Shown here one piece after another: positions 1 through 9,855 of a stretch of DNA of 27,500 bases. Numbering within the stretch: position 1 is the stretch's first letter; each line of letters opens with the position of its first letter. Below the pieces are notes generated by a model. That model made no database searches. It had not been told where the DNA came from and was given only the letters and a program-made list of their open reading frames with translations. The stretch spans positions 1 through 27,500 of the forward strand of contig ADNK01000523.1 of assembly GCA_000320545.1 (NCBI GenBank), given 5' to 3'. The position numbers and the translations under genes are program-made. Source of the DNA: Bigelowiella natans CCMP2755 (Eukaryota; Cercozoa; Chlorarachniophyceae).

Positions 1-61
1 AAATATGTTCTCTTTCACCGTGATGTCACCTCCAGCCTTGCCAGCGCAGCATGAGCATGAG

Positions 62-94
<33 letters not shown>

Positions 95-203
95 TCTCCG
101 TTCTTGCGATCCCCTCGCCCTTTCCTCCTTTCCCCTCTGCTACTACTTGCTGCTGCTACTGTGTCATTCTATACTGACGTCACGCACTGGCACTCTATTC
201 TAG
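1..203 (+). other. Probable intron of the AFG1-like gene
   Basis: This stretch ends in a good 3' splice site (ctattctag at 203) before the IDELY exon. It holds a (CAT)n run at about 61-93 that reads as poly-His in one frame. I see no exon that fits the AFG1 family here, so the preceding exon is probably outside the window. Confidence 0.5.
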
Positions 204-955
204 ATTGATGAGCTATACAACCGGCGTGCTCGCCTTGTGTTTGATTCGGAGGTCGGGATCTCTTTCTTTCTTTCTTTCTTACCGCTCCTCCTCCCCTACT
301 CAATATATCTTTTGCTGTCCTCTTTGCCCTTAGCCTCCTCCTCATTGCTACTGTAGTCGATATCGGCCACGTCTCACTCCCCCCCCCACCCCCCCCCCTC
401 CCCCTAAGGTGGGAATAGATGCCCTCTTCGATGGCGATGTGAATATGGAAGAAGCTGAACGAGCTGCTCGCGCCCTTGATCTAGAGAAGGTCTTATGGAT
501 GCAAAGCTGCTCCCATTCATATATACATGCATTTAATTGCGTGGCAGCTTAATCGGATCTCGATTTTTTGAAAAAAAAGGTTATGGGGTTAATAAGTGAA
601 AGCACCATGCGTGCATCCGCCTTTCCGTGCCCCCCCCTTTTTTTTCCTATAATGGTGTGCTGCTGGCGCTTCTGTGCCGTCGTCCTCGTCCATCATTCCA
701 TTTCTTCTTCTTCTTCTTCTTCTTCTTCTTCTTCTTCTATGCCCTCCCCTCGTTAGGAGCTGCAATTCGATAGGATGCCGATGCGAGCTGACGCTCCAGC
801 TTCAACAAGCTCAGTGACAACAACACCGCCGTCAAAGACGAAAACGGAGACGAGTGAGAACGATGTGAAGATCGATGTTGACGGCTCATTGCAGCTCTCT
901 TCTAAGCACACACTTTTCACGGGTATGCGTGTGTACATGTTATGTATAAGTATAA

Positions 956-1027
<72 letters not shown>

Positions 1028-1259
1028 AGTTGTACTTGGGCTTGCTCACCTCCAAACTGAAACATACTCCTCTTCTTTCTTTTCACGTTCTTCTGATGTG
1101 ATAGGGGAGGACGAGCGGTTCGCTTTCACGCGCGCAATTTCGCGTTTGGTGGAGATGCAATCGCCGCTCTACTTTCAGCAGAGATCATTTAATTTTCGGC
1201 TTGGTCCTGACCGTTCTGTACCTTTAAGCAGCGTCGCCACTGCTGCAGTGGGAAAGTAG
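204..1259 (+). CDS. AFG1/ZapE-family ATPase (AFG1L-like), C-terminal exons; 5' part lies before the window
   Basis: Exons 204-251, 409-489, 757-922 and 1105-1259 (stop TAG) join in phase. AFG1-like proteins are P-loop ATPases of the mitochondrial inner membrane or matrix, related to bacterial ZapE, and act in protein quality control. The P-loop is upstream of the window. Visible are the family segment IDELYNRRARLVF (compare the conserved I/VDELY...V+LV block) and, across the last splice junction, LFTGEDERFAFTRAISRLVEM, which closely matches the family's C-terminal LFTGEEEIFAFxRTISRLTEMQ signature. A low-complexity Ser/Thr insert precedes it. The junction at 922/1105 splits a Gly codon exactly. 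Introns carry (TTC)n, (TA)n and (TG)n repeats. Family identity is strong; the upstream structure is unknown. AATAAA hexamers at 1339 and 1467 are possible poly(A) signals. Confidence 0.85.
701..739. repeat. (TTC)n microsatellite
   Basis: A pure TTC repeat just upstream of the splice acceptor at 756 in an AFG1-like intron, where it supplies the pyrimidine tract. Confidence 0.95.
961..1024. repeat. (TA)n followed by (TG)n microsatellite
   Basis: About 30 bases of TA pass into about 30 bases of TG inside the last AFG1-like intron (923-1104). Confidence 0.95.
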
Positions 1260-1545
1260 TAATTAACTGGTAAGGCATTTATATCCTGGCCTATCGTTGT
1301 AGTGCCGAAATGTTGCAAAATGAAGATGATACTAGTGTAATAAAGCAGGCGTCGGTCTTCTTAATAGTGTGCCTTCCACTAATTCACTGATTAAGAAAGA
1401 AAGTTATATTGCGTGTGCCTGTACATGGCTTTGCAACTGTACTTGCGCCAGCATACACACAGTGCCAATAAACTAAGTCTCATGGTGCAACTAGCCAGCT
1501 AGCCAGCAGCGTCTATGTATATATGGAAAATATTAGAGACATATT

Positions 1546-1586
<41 letters not shown>

Positions 1587-2078
1587 ACTGCAGACCCATA
1601 GTAATCCCTACGCTATTCATACAAAAACGCCACGTTGCATGCCTCCCTCAATAGGAATATTGTTAGTCCTAAAATCACAATATGGCGCAGCCACAAATAA
1701 TCGCACAATATTGCACAGAATAACTAAACTTTGCTATAGCGAGCGAAATGTTCATTGCAAGCGCTCACAAACGTAACCTTAGGATGACCATTGAAACAAT
1801 TTCATTTTTTTTTACTACGTCTGTCTCACACGCGAAGCTTTACACATTTGCTACTATATGTAAGCAAATCCGCGCGTGTATGAGACACATTCGTGTCGAG
1901 AATCCTATGCTTGCATTATCTCATGCATGAGCTGCGCAGGAATAGCTTCTGTCATCATGTGAGTATCGCGTCAATATGCAGTAGTTTTATGTGGTACGAT
2001 CTTGATCCATCAAAATGAATTATCGGCCATCAATGCAGCCGATTGGTTGCTCAGGCGTCTATTAGCGGTTGACGGCTA
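1260..2078. other. Convergent intergenic region between the AFG1-like gene and EMG1
   Basis: This is the 3' flank of both neighbours. It contains candidate poly(A) hexamers AATAAA at 1339-1344 and 1467-1472 for the plus-strand gene, a (TA)n run at 1551-1581 and a CCAGCTAG-type tetranucleotide patch near 1490-1511. No exon on either strand is supported by family motifs. Confidence 0.5.
1551..1581. repeat. (TA)n microsatellite
   Basis: A pure TA run in the intergenic region between the AFG1-like gene and EMG1. Confidence 0.95.
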
Positions 2079-2471
2079 TTACAGGATCCTACATTGTCGC
2101 TCCAGCGAAGTTAGAATCCTCGATAGCGCGCAGGCTGCGCTGAGCGGGTAGGACGAGATCCGCAGCGCAGTTTGGGGAAGCATATACTTCTCGGTCTCAT
2201 TGAGGATATGCCCTTGAGCCATCGCTCCGACCGCAATCACCTACACAACGGCGGTCAATGGCGACGACAACATATGGGTGCAGTGGGAGGCAATGAGAAG
2301 GGAGTTTGGGTGCTGCAGCAAGGAGGGGGATAAGGGGGGGAGGGTGTGAATGGATTTTGTGTGGCGCTACTGAGCCGATGATTCGTCCATCGACTTTTGA
2401 TTTGCCAGTGTGATCTGGTGATAGTTGCATCAAATATCCGGCTGCTAACTAACTACTCCTACTACTACATG

Positions 2472-2502
<31 letters not shown>

Positions 2503-3019
2503 CAAAGGATCATCTTCCGGAATTTTTTTTGCGTACTTGAAAAAGTCAACAGGCTCTCCTCCAGCCTGGTAGGAGAAAGCTATTTTCGTGCTTCCTGAGT
2601 TCATCATCATACAGCCGTCTCATTGTGATGACGTCGTCTTATTGTCTCCGTCGTGTTATTGTTTTCATCAAGAGGCGACCTAGAGGAAGATGGTCCAACA
2701 GAGGCCCTCTCACAAGCTTCAAGAGTTTCTTCAAAAGTCGCAGTTTGCGGCATTGTCCAGCACCGAGGAGATAATATGTGTGCGAACAGAAAAGGGTAAT
2801 GAGCTGAAGAAGCGAGTGTAGTGTTGATATGGGAGTTGAAACCAGCCAGCAGTGCTGCTGCAGCACGCGTGCAAACTGACCTCTCTGCTACATATATTTA
2901 CCATAAACCTCTGATATGACTATAGTAAAAGCCCACTAGTTACCATCCCCAAGACCCAATAACCTTTCCGCTTCCCTTCGACTTGATACGCATCCGCTAC
3001 TCATACAAAGGCAGGCGCG

Positions 3020-3064
<45 letters not shown>

Positions 3065-3638
3065 CGAAGTGTGGAATCAAACAGCAGCCACCAACAGCGA
3101 GGATGAAGAAGAAGAAGACGGCGATGATGATGCACAGAAGATAGATAGTAATAGAAATAAGTATTCACTGCGGCTTACGGCCAAAACATCAGTCGTCGTT
3201 CTGTCGCCGTTCTGTGCTCTCTGTGGCAATATTATTCCCTTTATTCTTCCGATATGTTCGGTTGCGTACCTGCATCACTTCCACCATCATCTGGCAGAAT
3301 CGGCGGAACATCCTCTGGCATGCAGATAACAACAATCGTTATATGAGAGACCGACGCAAAGGAAGAGAAACTTATAGGTAGACAGATAGAATAGACCGGG
3401 AGGCGCGCTGAAGGGCTGACGTATATGATATGGTTATCCGTCGTGTGCACGTAAATGCCCTTGATCTACAAATGATGGAGAAGTTGTCAGATAAAGGGAG
3501 CCATAGCAACGAACGGCGAGTCACTGCGGATCCACCACACACAAAAAATAGCAGCAGTAACAACAATGTTTTATAACCGAATTGAAAGCTAATAGTATAG
3601 TCACAGATATGCCAAAATATCATGTATAATGTGCGTGA

Positions 3639-3671
<33 letters not shown>

Positions 3672-4501
3672 CGCGCGCGTGTGTACTGTTCATACATATG
3701 TTTGTTAAAGAGAATAAAGAAGGAGAAATACGTGCAGTTTATGCTTTACCCTTCCAGCTTTGTTCAAGGGGCTGTCTAATACTGCCATGAGCGCCTGTGC
3801 AGGAGGGGGAGATGCAAGGTACAACGATGACGACGCGACGAAGAAGAATTGAATGAGAATCTTATGAAACCAAATGATAGTTTCTGGGCTAATTTCCATT
3901 TAATGGAACTTGCCTGGTGGACAATATCAGGTCGATAGAGTTTCGGGTCTTCATCGTGCTTCACGAGATAGCTAAGAGAAGACAAAGAGATCACCATCAG
4001 CAACGTTCTTGATGAAACCAGCTTAGACCGTCACACTCATCATCCAACGTCGACAATAGCGCTATGGAGGTGAAATATATTACTCTGCATGATCCTGGGC
4101 GTTTAGAAGAGACAGCTGGCTGCCGATCTAAGACAACGTTCATTGATTAGCTGATGATGAACTTAAGCGACGCTCTTAAGTTGAATTTGACTATTTTTCT
4201 CCCTTTGCCCCTTTACCTTGGCATAGCGTAAATGAGCTTTCTCCAACACGACCCAAACTCCTTCTCCGAAGCCATAACCTAGCAAGGTCAGGCCAGTGGT
4301 CCTCCTCCCCCTCGTCGTCAACGGGGCCGAAATTAGTAGGAGAAGCAGCGCCGATAGGAGGACGACTACAGAGACAAGGATGTACACTCCAGTCCTCCCC
4401 CTCCTCTCTGTTCCGCAAAGGGGTTTCTCCCCAACGTTCTCCTCCCACCTCTCCCCGCTGGCCCCTTTCCACCACCTTCCCCCTCTGCCACCAGGGGGCA
4501 T
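2079..4501 (-). CDS. EMG1: EMG1/NEP1, 18S rRNA pseudouridine N1-methyltransferase, complete, 11 exons
   Basis: Minus-strand exons in order: 4492-4501 (tentative MPP start), 4217-4278, 4084-4115, 3914-3971, 3750-3794, 3397-3465, 3270-3314, 2964-2996, 2680-2728, 2503-2594 and 2079-2240 (stop TAA), giving 218 aa. EMG1 is a SPOUT-fold enzyme that methylates a pseudouridine of small-subunit rRNA and is needed for 40S assembly in the nucleolus. Family blocks occur in order: WVVLEKAHLRYAK, LSLLNAQDHADYL, YRPDIVHQALMAVLDSPLNK (the conserved RPDIxHQ and DSPLNKAG), YVHTTDNHIIYVSPSARLP, RMFRRFCQMM, KLLKLVRGPLLDHLPLG, VIAVGAMAQG and SYPLSAA near the C-terminus. All junction phases agree. The intron at 3795-3913 begins GC within AG|GCAAGT. 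Only the first exon is uncertain; the rest is secure. Length is close to the family's usual 220-250 aa. Confidence 0.92.
2472..2502. repeat. (CTA)n microsatellite reaching the EMG1 5' splice site
   Basis: On the minus strand this is (TAG)n, and its first GTAG is the donor of the last EMG1 intron (exon ends at 2503). Confidence 0.95.
3014..3063. repeat. (GC)n(CA)n microsatellite
   Basis: A GCGCGC stretch passing into about 36 bases of CA, in the EMG1 intron 2997-3269. Confidence 0.95.
3640..3684. repeat. (GT)n(GC)n(GT)n alternating purine-pyrimidine tract
   Basis: About 45 bases of uninterrupted alternating purine and pyrimidine within the EMG1 intron 3466-3749; GC-rich in the centre. Confidence 0.95.
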
Positions 4502-4886
4502 ATTAACGAGATCTAGAAAGAGACTTGCCTCCTGTTCCGGCTCGGCATTCGACCGGTGAGTAAGGATGATATTATCGGTAATAACGCCTTCATTTTAATT
4601 AGTGCGACAACAAAACAACCTTGTCGTACCCTTCCTTTTGAAATTCAAACGAGCACGTCCACGCTTCAGGGGCGATGGCTTGTGGTGCATCCTGATTCAA
4701 TGGATGTGCTCTTCCGCTTCTCGTCCCATGAGCGTGCTCGCCCACGATCGGGAAGAGAGTGAGCAGTTTTGGCACGTTGCTGACAGTGATCAAGAAGATC
4801 AATCGCAAGTTGTGCGCACGATGGAAGAGACCAAGCGCAGCACCAGAGCTGGAGAGCTGGAGAGTGCTAGATCGAGTGGTGATTGA
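4380..4886 (+). CDS. Tentative spliced gene, unrecognised, antisense to the EMG1 5' end
   Basis: Exon 4380-4555 ends in a consensus donor (CCG|GTGAGTAAGG). Exon 4670-4886 follows a good acceptor (acgcttcag). Phases agree (2/2), giving 130 aa. The first exon is Pro/Ser-rich with a basic patch TRSRKRLA. The second holds an acidic, charged tail (VADSDQEDQSQVV, TMEETKRSTRAGELES). A further exon may exist at about 4961-5083 (acceptor ctttctag, donor GTGGGC), which would extend the protein past the stop used here. I do not recognise a domain. The opposite strand has a 168-codon open frame in 4599-5105, which lacks family character and splice support. Overlap with the EMG1 first exon means at least one of the two 5' models may be wrong. 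Confidence 0.3.
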
Positions 4887-5623
4887 AACTGATTGGTGTG
4901 TTGAACGCACAACAGCCAGAAATGATAACGGCCGCGAAATTGGTGAGATGAATTGATCACTTTCTAGGCAGGTGCCAGAAGACAACCTTGTTTGGTTGTG
5001 TGTGGGGCCGCACGACTGTTTCAGAACGTCTGCTGGAATCCATGAACATTGACAGCTCTCAGTGCTCAGCAGGTGGGCATGCGTGCAGTAATGATGGCAA
5101 TGCAAGTTCCAAAGTCAGACGATGTGTGCCCCACATGGTCGATTCATATTCACCTTTAGCGCTGCTCAGTTGCGCGAAGGACTCAAGCTTGCGCTTTGCA
5201 ATTGGCGCTTTGTGTCCTTCACAACTGCACAGCGCATGCTAGCATGGGTCATGACTGCAACACACCACTGTGCTTTGCACATCATCTACACATGTGCATA
5301 CGTGCAGAGTGGATGTACATGCATTAGCAACTACCATTGTGCAGTCAATCTGCAATTTAGCAACAGTCCTAGCATCGATGAAACTGTCGCAGCCAGCCAG
5401 CTAGCCAGCTTCTAGAGTTTGGCGCCTACAATGCGCAATACAGACACATCACGCATGCGAGCGTAGCGTGCAAAAGATGCCTTCACCACATGACAACATG
5501 GATCACACTAATGGTAGAATTCATTAGCCTATGATCTTAATTCATGCAACGTTGCAGTTATCAATTTTCAACATCTACACACGAGAAAATGCAGCTTACG
5601 TCCCTTTTCTGAAGTCCTATATA
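4887..5623. other. Region without a supported gene
   Basis: The DNA is free of microsatellites and rich in TGCA/GCATGC-type words, with a (CAGCCAGC)-like patch at about 5388-5411. Open frames exist on the plus strand (for example 5122-5415, Cys/His-rich), and an exon-like block with fitting splice sites lies at about 4961-5083. None shows a recognisable family. It could hold 3' exons of the plus-strand gene at 4380, or decayed repeat sequence. Confidence 0.3.
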
Positions 5624-6204
5624 CTAGATGCCGCTCTGCAGCTGCTTCGCGACCCTCATGAGGACTTCATCCACCTCAGTTTGCGGTGCCTATTATAGAA
5701 ATTACTCAGGACAAACAATAATTTTTTAAAATTTGAAATACCCCCTGCTGTTCTTCAGCATGCTTTTGGTCACCTCCTCCCACTTCTCGTCCTGGATCAC
5801 GATGGTGAATGGGAGGAGGAGGATATTGTGCGATGATACTCTCAAAGTCGGTCAACGCCCTTCGCAAGTCATCCTCAAGGGACTCCAAGGATTCAATTAG
5901 CTAACACAAAATACGGTTATAGATGCAACAATTATTCGTTCAAATTTATTTAGACATAGGAAGATTTCACGATATTCTTATTGAGAGGTGATGCTTTTGC
6001 TTGAGTTGTTGCGTGGGGATTTTGATGATGCTTAGTTCTAACTTCCTTCAAATTCTCTGTCGCTTCCTCCTCTCGTTTTCTCTTTTCTTCTTCGTCTGGA
6101 ATATCACACCGCCACAATAATAAAATGCTCGTCATCAAATCCTGAATGTATGCATGGCTCGATCTTTGATAAAGGTAAGGATTTGGTGTCCTCGATCTGC
6201 TTCA

Positions 6205-6245
<41 letters not shown>

Positions 6246-7473
6246 ACTCACACGCAGTCACCCTCTCTTTCTACCCTTTTAAAAGTTTCGCATAAAACCA
6301 TGTTGATAATGATCTCCGCTGTCGTCCTTCACGCCTTTCTCCGTGATGAGGGAACCCATTCCCCTCACCTAGCCACTTTCTATGTTTCTTCTTTTTTTTT
6401 TCCGGGGTTGGAAACCCTTTCCGGGATATGGAAAAACCCGCGGGGTTTCCATTGCTTCAAAACATTTTTGGAAAAAGGGGGGGGTTAACAAGGGGGGGAA
6501 AGGAGCAAGGCACCCCCCCCCTCCAAATAATAAATAAATTTTCTTTTTTAAAGTTTTTTTTAAAAGGGGAGGGAACAACCCCTGTTTGCTTCCCTCCGAA
6601 ACCGGGTTTCCCGCCCCCCAAAGCCCCCCCGGTGCCCTTAAATTGACAAGATTGCAAAACCATCGCGGATGCCATGTAAAAATGTTACGCCTTTCCCCCT
6701 TTTTTTTTTCCCCCCCCCCCCCCCCCCCCCTCTCTCTCTCTCTCTCTATCTCTCTCTCCCAGGAGAAGAAGGGAAAGACGACAGGCCGTGCTTGACAGAA
6801 TAACATGGTTTTCATGCATAGCTGCAAATTGAAACAAACCATCGATAGGCATCCTTGTCTCGGGCTTCGAGGCGTGCAACCTCGACCGCTTCCATCAGCT
6901 CCGCAACAGCCTGCTTCCGCAGCCTTGAAAATACCTAATATTATTTTGCATCATCATGGAGAATTTCGGAGCAAGAGGGGGACACGCCCCTCATTTTGCA
7001 AACGCCATTTGGAAAGATCGTATCTACTCCTTGCGCTGGCTCATGTCCTTCCTCCCTTCCCTCCCCGCTCTCTTTCTCCCCCCCCTTCCTTTCCAATCCC
7101 CCAGAGAAGAACCAACCTTCTTCTGGGCAGACTTGGTGCCGGCATTAGCTCGGATGCGCGTCTGCTTGTCGGAGAGCTCGGAGAGCGTCTGGAGTAGCCT
7201 CGATGACGACAGCAGCATCGATGACGACGAGGAGCACGAGATTGGCGTGGGTAATGACTGTGATCTCTCCTCCTTCTCCTCCTCCTCCCCTCGTTCTCCA
7301 CTGGCACCTGAGGAATGTCGTTTGCTCTTCTTCCTGTCGCTGTGGTTTGGAGGGACGGCGATGCCTCGGTATACGTTGCGGTTGTGGTGGTTGTAGATGC
7401 TGCTGCTGCTGCTGCCGCTGCTGCTAGGTACTAATACGGACAGACGCGCTAAGTCGAGGAGCTGAGTAGTCAT
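5624..7473 (-). CDS. Unrecognised Ser-rich, coiled-coil protein; middle exons unresolved through poor sequence
   Basis: Exon 1 is 7117-7473 (ATG start), 119 codons, with Ser runs and an acidic/basic middle, ending SELSDKQTRIRANAG...QKK before GT. Exon 2 is 6840-6934 (VFSRLRKQAVAELMEAVEVA, strongly helical). Then comes a gap. Exon 5971-6141 has a DIPDEEEKRKREEEATENLK block. Exon 5742-5900 has SLESLEDDLRRALTDFESII and a Pro/His stretch. Exon 5624-5674 ends VDEVLMRVAKQLQSGI then TAG. The last three join in phase 0. The phase-2 end of exon 2 does not join the 6141 exon directly, so one or more exons are missing; they would fall in 6180-6830, where the base sequence looks unreliable. Alternative exon candidates are 6306-6370 and a shifted frame over 6100-6190. 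I recognise no family. Confidence 0.45.
6208..6244. repeat. (CT)n microsatellite
   Basis: A pure CT run in the unresolved part of the minus-strand gene at 5624-7473. Confidence 0.95.
6380..6760. other. Probable low-quality sequence (homopolymer-inflated)
   Basis: Nearly every base here sits in a homopolymer run of three or more (for example aaaccctttccggg and ggggaaaagggg patterns), ending in a C tract at 6711-6730 and a CT repeat. Neighbouring DNA does not look like this. It resembles mis-called sequencing trace rather than biology, and it coincides with the break in the exon chain of the minus-strand gene around it. Confidence 0.6.
6711..6758. repeat. C tract followed by (CT)n
   Basis: About 20 C then CT repeats with an interruption; the C tract may be inflated by base-calling error. 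Confidence 0.8.
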
Positions 7474-7871
7474 TGATGGAGTGAAGAGTGAGTAGAAAGA
7501 ATAACTACGACAACAACTTATAAATCATCATAATTTCAAGAGATTCATGCTGCTGCTGCTGCTCCCTTAGAAATAGCGATACGAGCAGAGTCTGCAGCAG
7601 GGTGCTATGCTACTTCTTCTAGAAGCTGCGGTCTCTCCCTCATGCATACCCCCGCAAAACCCCCTTATTGTTTCCGTACCGCATTCTTGAGTTGGGAGGA
7701 GAGATTAGTCACTGTCTGCAGTTCCAACTAGTGTCCCACACACACACACCCACACACACCCACACACACACGCACACACACACACATACACAATACCCAA
7801 AAATAAATATCCAAAGATTAGCTCGTACACTTTCTTTCCCTCTCTCTCTCTTTCTCTCTCTCTCTCTCTAT
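7474..7871. other. Intergenic region with CA and CT microsatellites
   Basis: This lies between the start of the gene at 7473 and the tentative stop at 7872 (both on the minus strand). It holds (CTG/CAG) triplet patches at 7399-7424 and 7549-7563, an interrupted CA repeat at 7737-7792 and the start of a CT repeat. It probably contains the promoter of the 7117-7473 exon. No exon is supported. Confidence 0.4.
7737..7792. repeat. Interrupted (CA)n microsatellite
   Basis: CA units with ACC, CGC and CAT interruptions, intergenic. Confidence 0.95.
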
Positions 7872-7893
7872 CTATCTATGTGTGTGTGCGTGT
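7839..7893. repeat. (CT)n(CTAT)n(GT)n compound microsatellite
   Basis: The compound tract overlaps the tentative last exon of the minus-strand gene at 7872, lowering confidence in that exon. Confidence 0.9.
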
Positions 7894-8966
7894 AATAATC
7901 TATCAGTTTCTCTCTTGCTTTCCTGGCAGCAATATCACTTAATGTTGGTGCCGCCGATGCACAGCAACTGACCTCCGAGTGTATCACCATGTCCCCCCCC
8001 TTCCCGTCTTCATCAATCCCCGTTCCGCTCCTTGCAACGCCCAGGTTCGACGAAAGGAGCAGAGGATTTGTCAGCAAACGCTCATACAAAGAATCCAGCC
8101 CTGGCAGGGAAAAAGGAGAACGTAGTCGTAGCAGTAGTAGTAGTAGTCGTCGTATTAGTAGTAGTAGTAGTAGTAGCAATTCAATTATGCCGCAGGAGAA
8201 CTCATCCAGTATTGGTTTCTACTCGAATCAGGATATAGCACACATCACGCACCTGGCACGAGTTTCGAAAGAGTGGCCTCCAGATCGCGGATCTTACTCG
8301 CGTCGAGATACGGAGGGGGCAGGGCGCCTTGGACGGACGAAGAGCTTGTTTCCCCCTCGCTCCTACCCATCATTCAGAGCAGCAATTATCACGAGAAGAA
8401 GACTCTTTGGCAGCAGAAAGAAATCGATTCAGGCGACAACAATGTGCACCATCCGTGCGTGCAGGTGGACGTGGTGTGAACATGAAGTGTTCTGCCTGTA
8501 TCCCCCCCCCCCCCCCACTATCCTTTGAATATATCGGTGTTTGCGGTAAGTGTAGTATCAGGCATTGGCACAACGCCCTCTTATCATGAGAAACGACGAA
8601 GACACGACGAATAAACCCGAAGCACAGCGCACGGGCAGTGATCTCTCGCTCGCCGTAACTACGGAGATACGATGATGGGAGGGACAGCCTGTAAGTCGAG
8701 GCCGAGTAGGACATCGATTCTGAAGATAATACATAATGTTTAAGTTTGTTGGCCAGATAAACGGTTTTGCCGTTGCTGCGGAGCGCATGCATGTACTGTG
8801 CGACGCCCATAATCTTTTCGAGGGTGTAAATTTCCAAAAAGAAGTGTCACTTGCACAAGAGCACATTGTAGTTGAGGAAGACACTGAGCAGTGTGTATAT
8901 GACCTAGCCTTTCGCCTTCGTCGATGAGAGCTGAAAATGCCGCGCGGGCTCCTTCCAACTTTCCAG
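7872..8966 (-). CDS. Unrecognised spliced gene, 5' end not found
   Basis: Candidate exons in minus order: 8851-8966 (LEGARAAFSALIDEGERLG), 8686-8795 (YMHALRSNGKTVYLANKLK), 8253-8362 (GALPPPYLDASKIRDLEATL), 7973-8100 (GLDSLYERLLTNPLLLSSNL, then an acidic Gly/Asp stretch) and perhaps 7872-7922 to a TAG. The junction 8253/8100 splits a Gly codon exactly, and the phases of the other joins agree. The intron 8796-8850 is 55 nt, matching a short-intron class seen elsewhere in the window. The segment from 8253 to 8100 reads as amphipathic helix and is the most secure part. The first exon has no ATG, so upstream exons beyond the (AT)n/(GA)n repeats are expected. No domain is recognised. Confidence 0.4.
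8121..8176. repeat. (AGT/CGT)n trinucleotide repeat
   Basis: An imperfect AGT repeat in the intron 8101-8252 of the minus-strand gene, where it reads as ACT on the sense strand. Confidence 0.9.
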
Positions 8967-8985
8967 CTATATGTCGATACAACCA

Positions 8986-8988
<3 letters not shown>

Positions 8989-9062
<74 letters not shown>

Positions 9063-9075
9063 GGGGAGGGGAGAG
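8989..9075. repeat. (AT)n(AG)n(G)n compound tract
   Basis: About 32 bases of AT, 28 of AG and 15 G in direct succession; a long purine strand of about 50 bases. Confidence 0.95.
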
Positions 9076-9123
9076 AAACTCATACATTTTGTAATCATAT
9101 CCATACATCATGATCATGATGTT

Positions 9124-9125
<2 letters not shown>

Positions 9126-9158
<33 letters not shown>
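9126..9158. repeat. (AT)n microsatellite
   Basis: A pure AT run upstream of the tentative gene at 9224. Confidence 0.95.
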
Positions 9159-9160
<2 letters not shown>

Positions 9161-9223
9161 CTTTCGTGATAAGAGTTATTGTGTGCTGCTGCTGCTGCTG
9201 CTACTGCCTGGTATGCTATCTAG

Positions 9224-9552
9224 AAGGCGAAGGAGAACGCGAGCGCACGCGCCGAGATCTCGAACGTGTCCTGATCATTCAAAACGAAACAACATATGAA
9301 CACGTTTTACTTAATCGTTTCCCTGCTCTACTAGTTCTATCATTAATATTCTTCTTATTATTATTAATATTGTTATTCTTATTAATATGTAATCTGAAAG
9401 GGGACACCTATCCGTTGATCCTGGGCCTCTAGCAGCGAACGAATCTACATGTTTAATCAAGCGGATTCGATTACACAGACGCACACAACGCACACATTTT
9501 CAACAGTTACACAGTAACGTATATCATCGAGTATTAATGCTGCGCTGCGCTT

Positions 9553-9608
<56 letters not shown>

Positions 9609-9810
9609 TGTGTGTGTTTTTCCGCGCGCGCGTCAAAATACACATATACACACTTCCTCTTTAACATATACGCTTTCATCGTCAATAATAGGTATAGTAC
9701 GTGGTCTTCGAGCTGCTGGTTTTTCGCCTGCAGATACACACCACATAAACACATTAATCGCAGTCGTTCGCCATGATAACAGATGTAGTATATTCTATGT
9801 GTCTAGCTAA
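9224..9810 (+). CDS. Tentative spliced gene, unrecognised
   Basis: Exons 9224-9316 (EGEGERERTRRDLERVLIIQ), 9433-9513 (KRIRLHRRTQRTHFQQL) and 9692-9810 (IVRGLRAAGFSPADTHHINT, stop TAA) join with consistent phase (1/1/1). No start codon was found for the first exon, so the 5' end is open, perhaps within or before the AT repeat at 9126-9158. The product would be basic and soluble. The opposite strand also has a coherent open frame over 9551-9754, which lowers confidence. Exon 1 read without its donor runs into an AT-driven hydrophobic stretch that is probably intron. Confidence 0.3.
9555..9617. repeat. (CT)n(GT)n compound microsatellite
   Basis: About 37 bases of CT then 25 of GT, in the intron 9514-9691 of the tentative plus-strand gene. 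Confidence 0.95.
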
Positions 9811-9816
9811 TAGATA

Positions 9817-9855
<39 letters not shown>

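Noticed and set aside
5-208. Poly-His ORF at the window start
   Set aside because: It is a (CAT)n repeat translated within a probable intron, ending at the AFG1 splice acceptor.
2690-3576. Attractive plus-strand exon chain (for example MVQQRPSHKLQEFLQKSQFA and RADVYDMVIRRVH)
   Set aside because: It is antisense to EMG1 exons whose family motifs and phases match on the minus strand; the plus frames are shadows.
4599-5105. 168-codon minus-strand ORF
   Set aside because: It has no family character and no splice support, lies upstream of EMG1, and overlaps better plus-strand exon candidates.
9320-9432. Hydrophobic segment in a plus-strand frame, possible membrane helix
   Set aside because: It is produced by a TTA/ATT-rich stretch that is better explained as intron between two phase-1 splice sites.
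9551-9754. Minus-strand ORF (LQAKNQQLEDHVLYLLLTMK)
   Set aside because: It continues into CA and GA repeat coding and lacks exons; the plus-strand chain has three phase-matched exons, though the choice is not certain.
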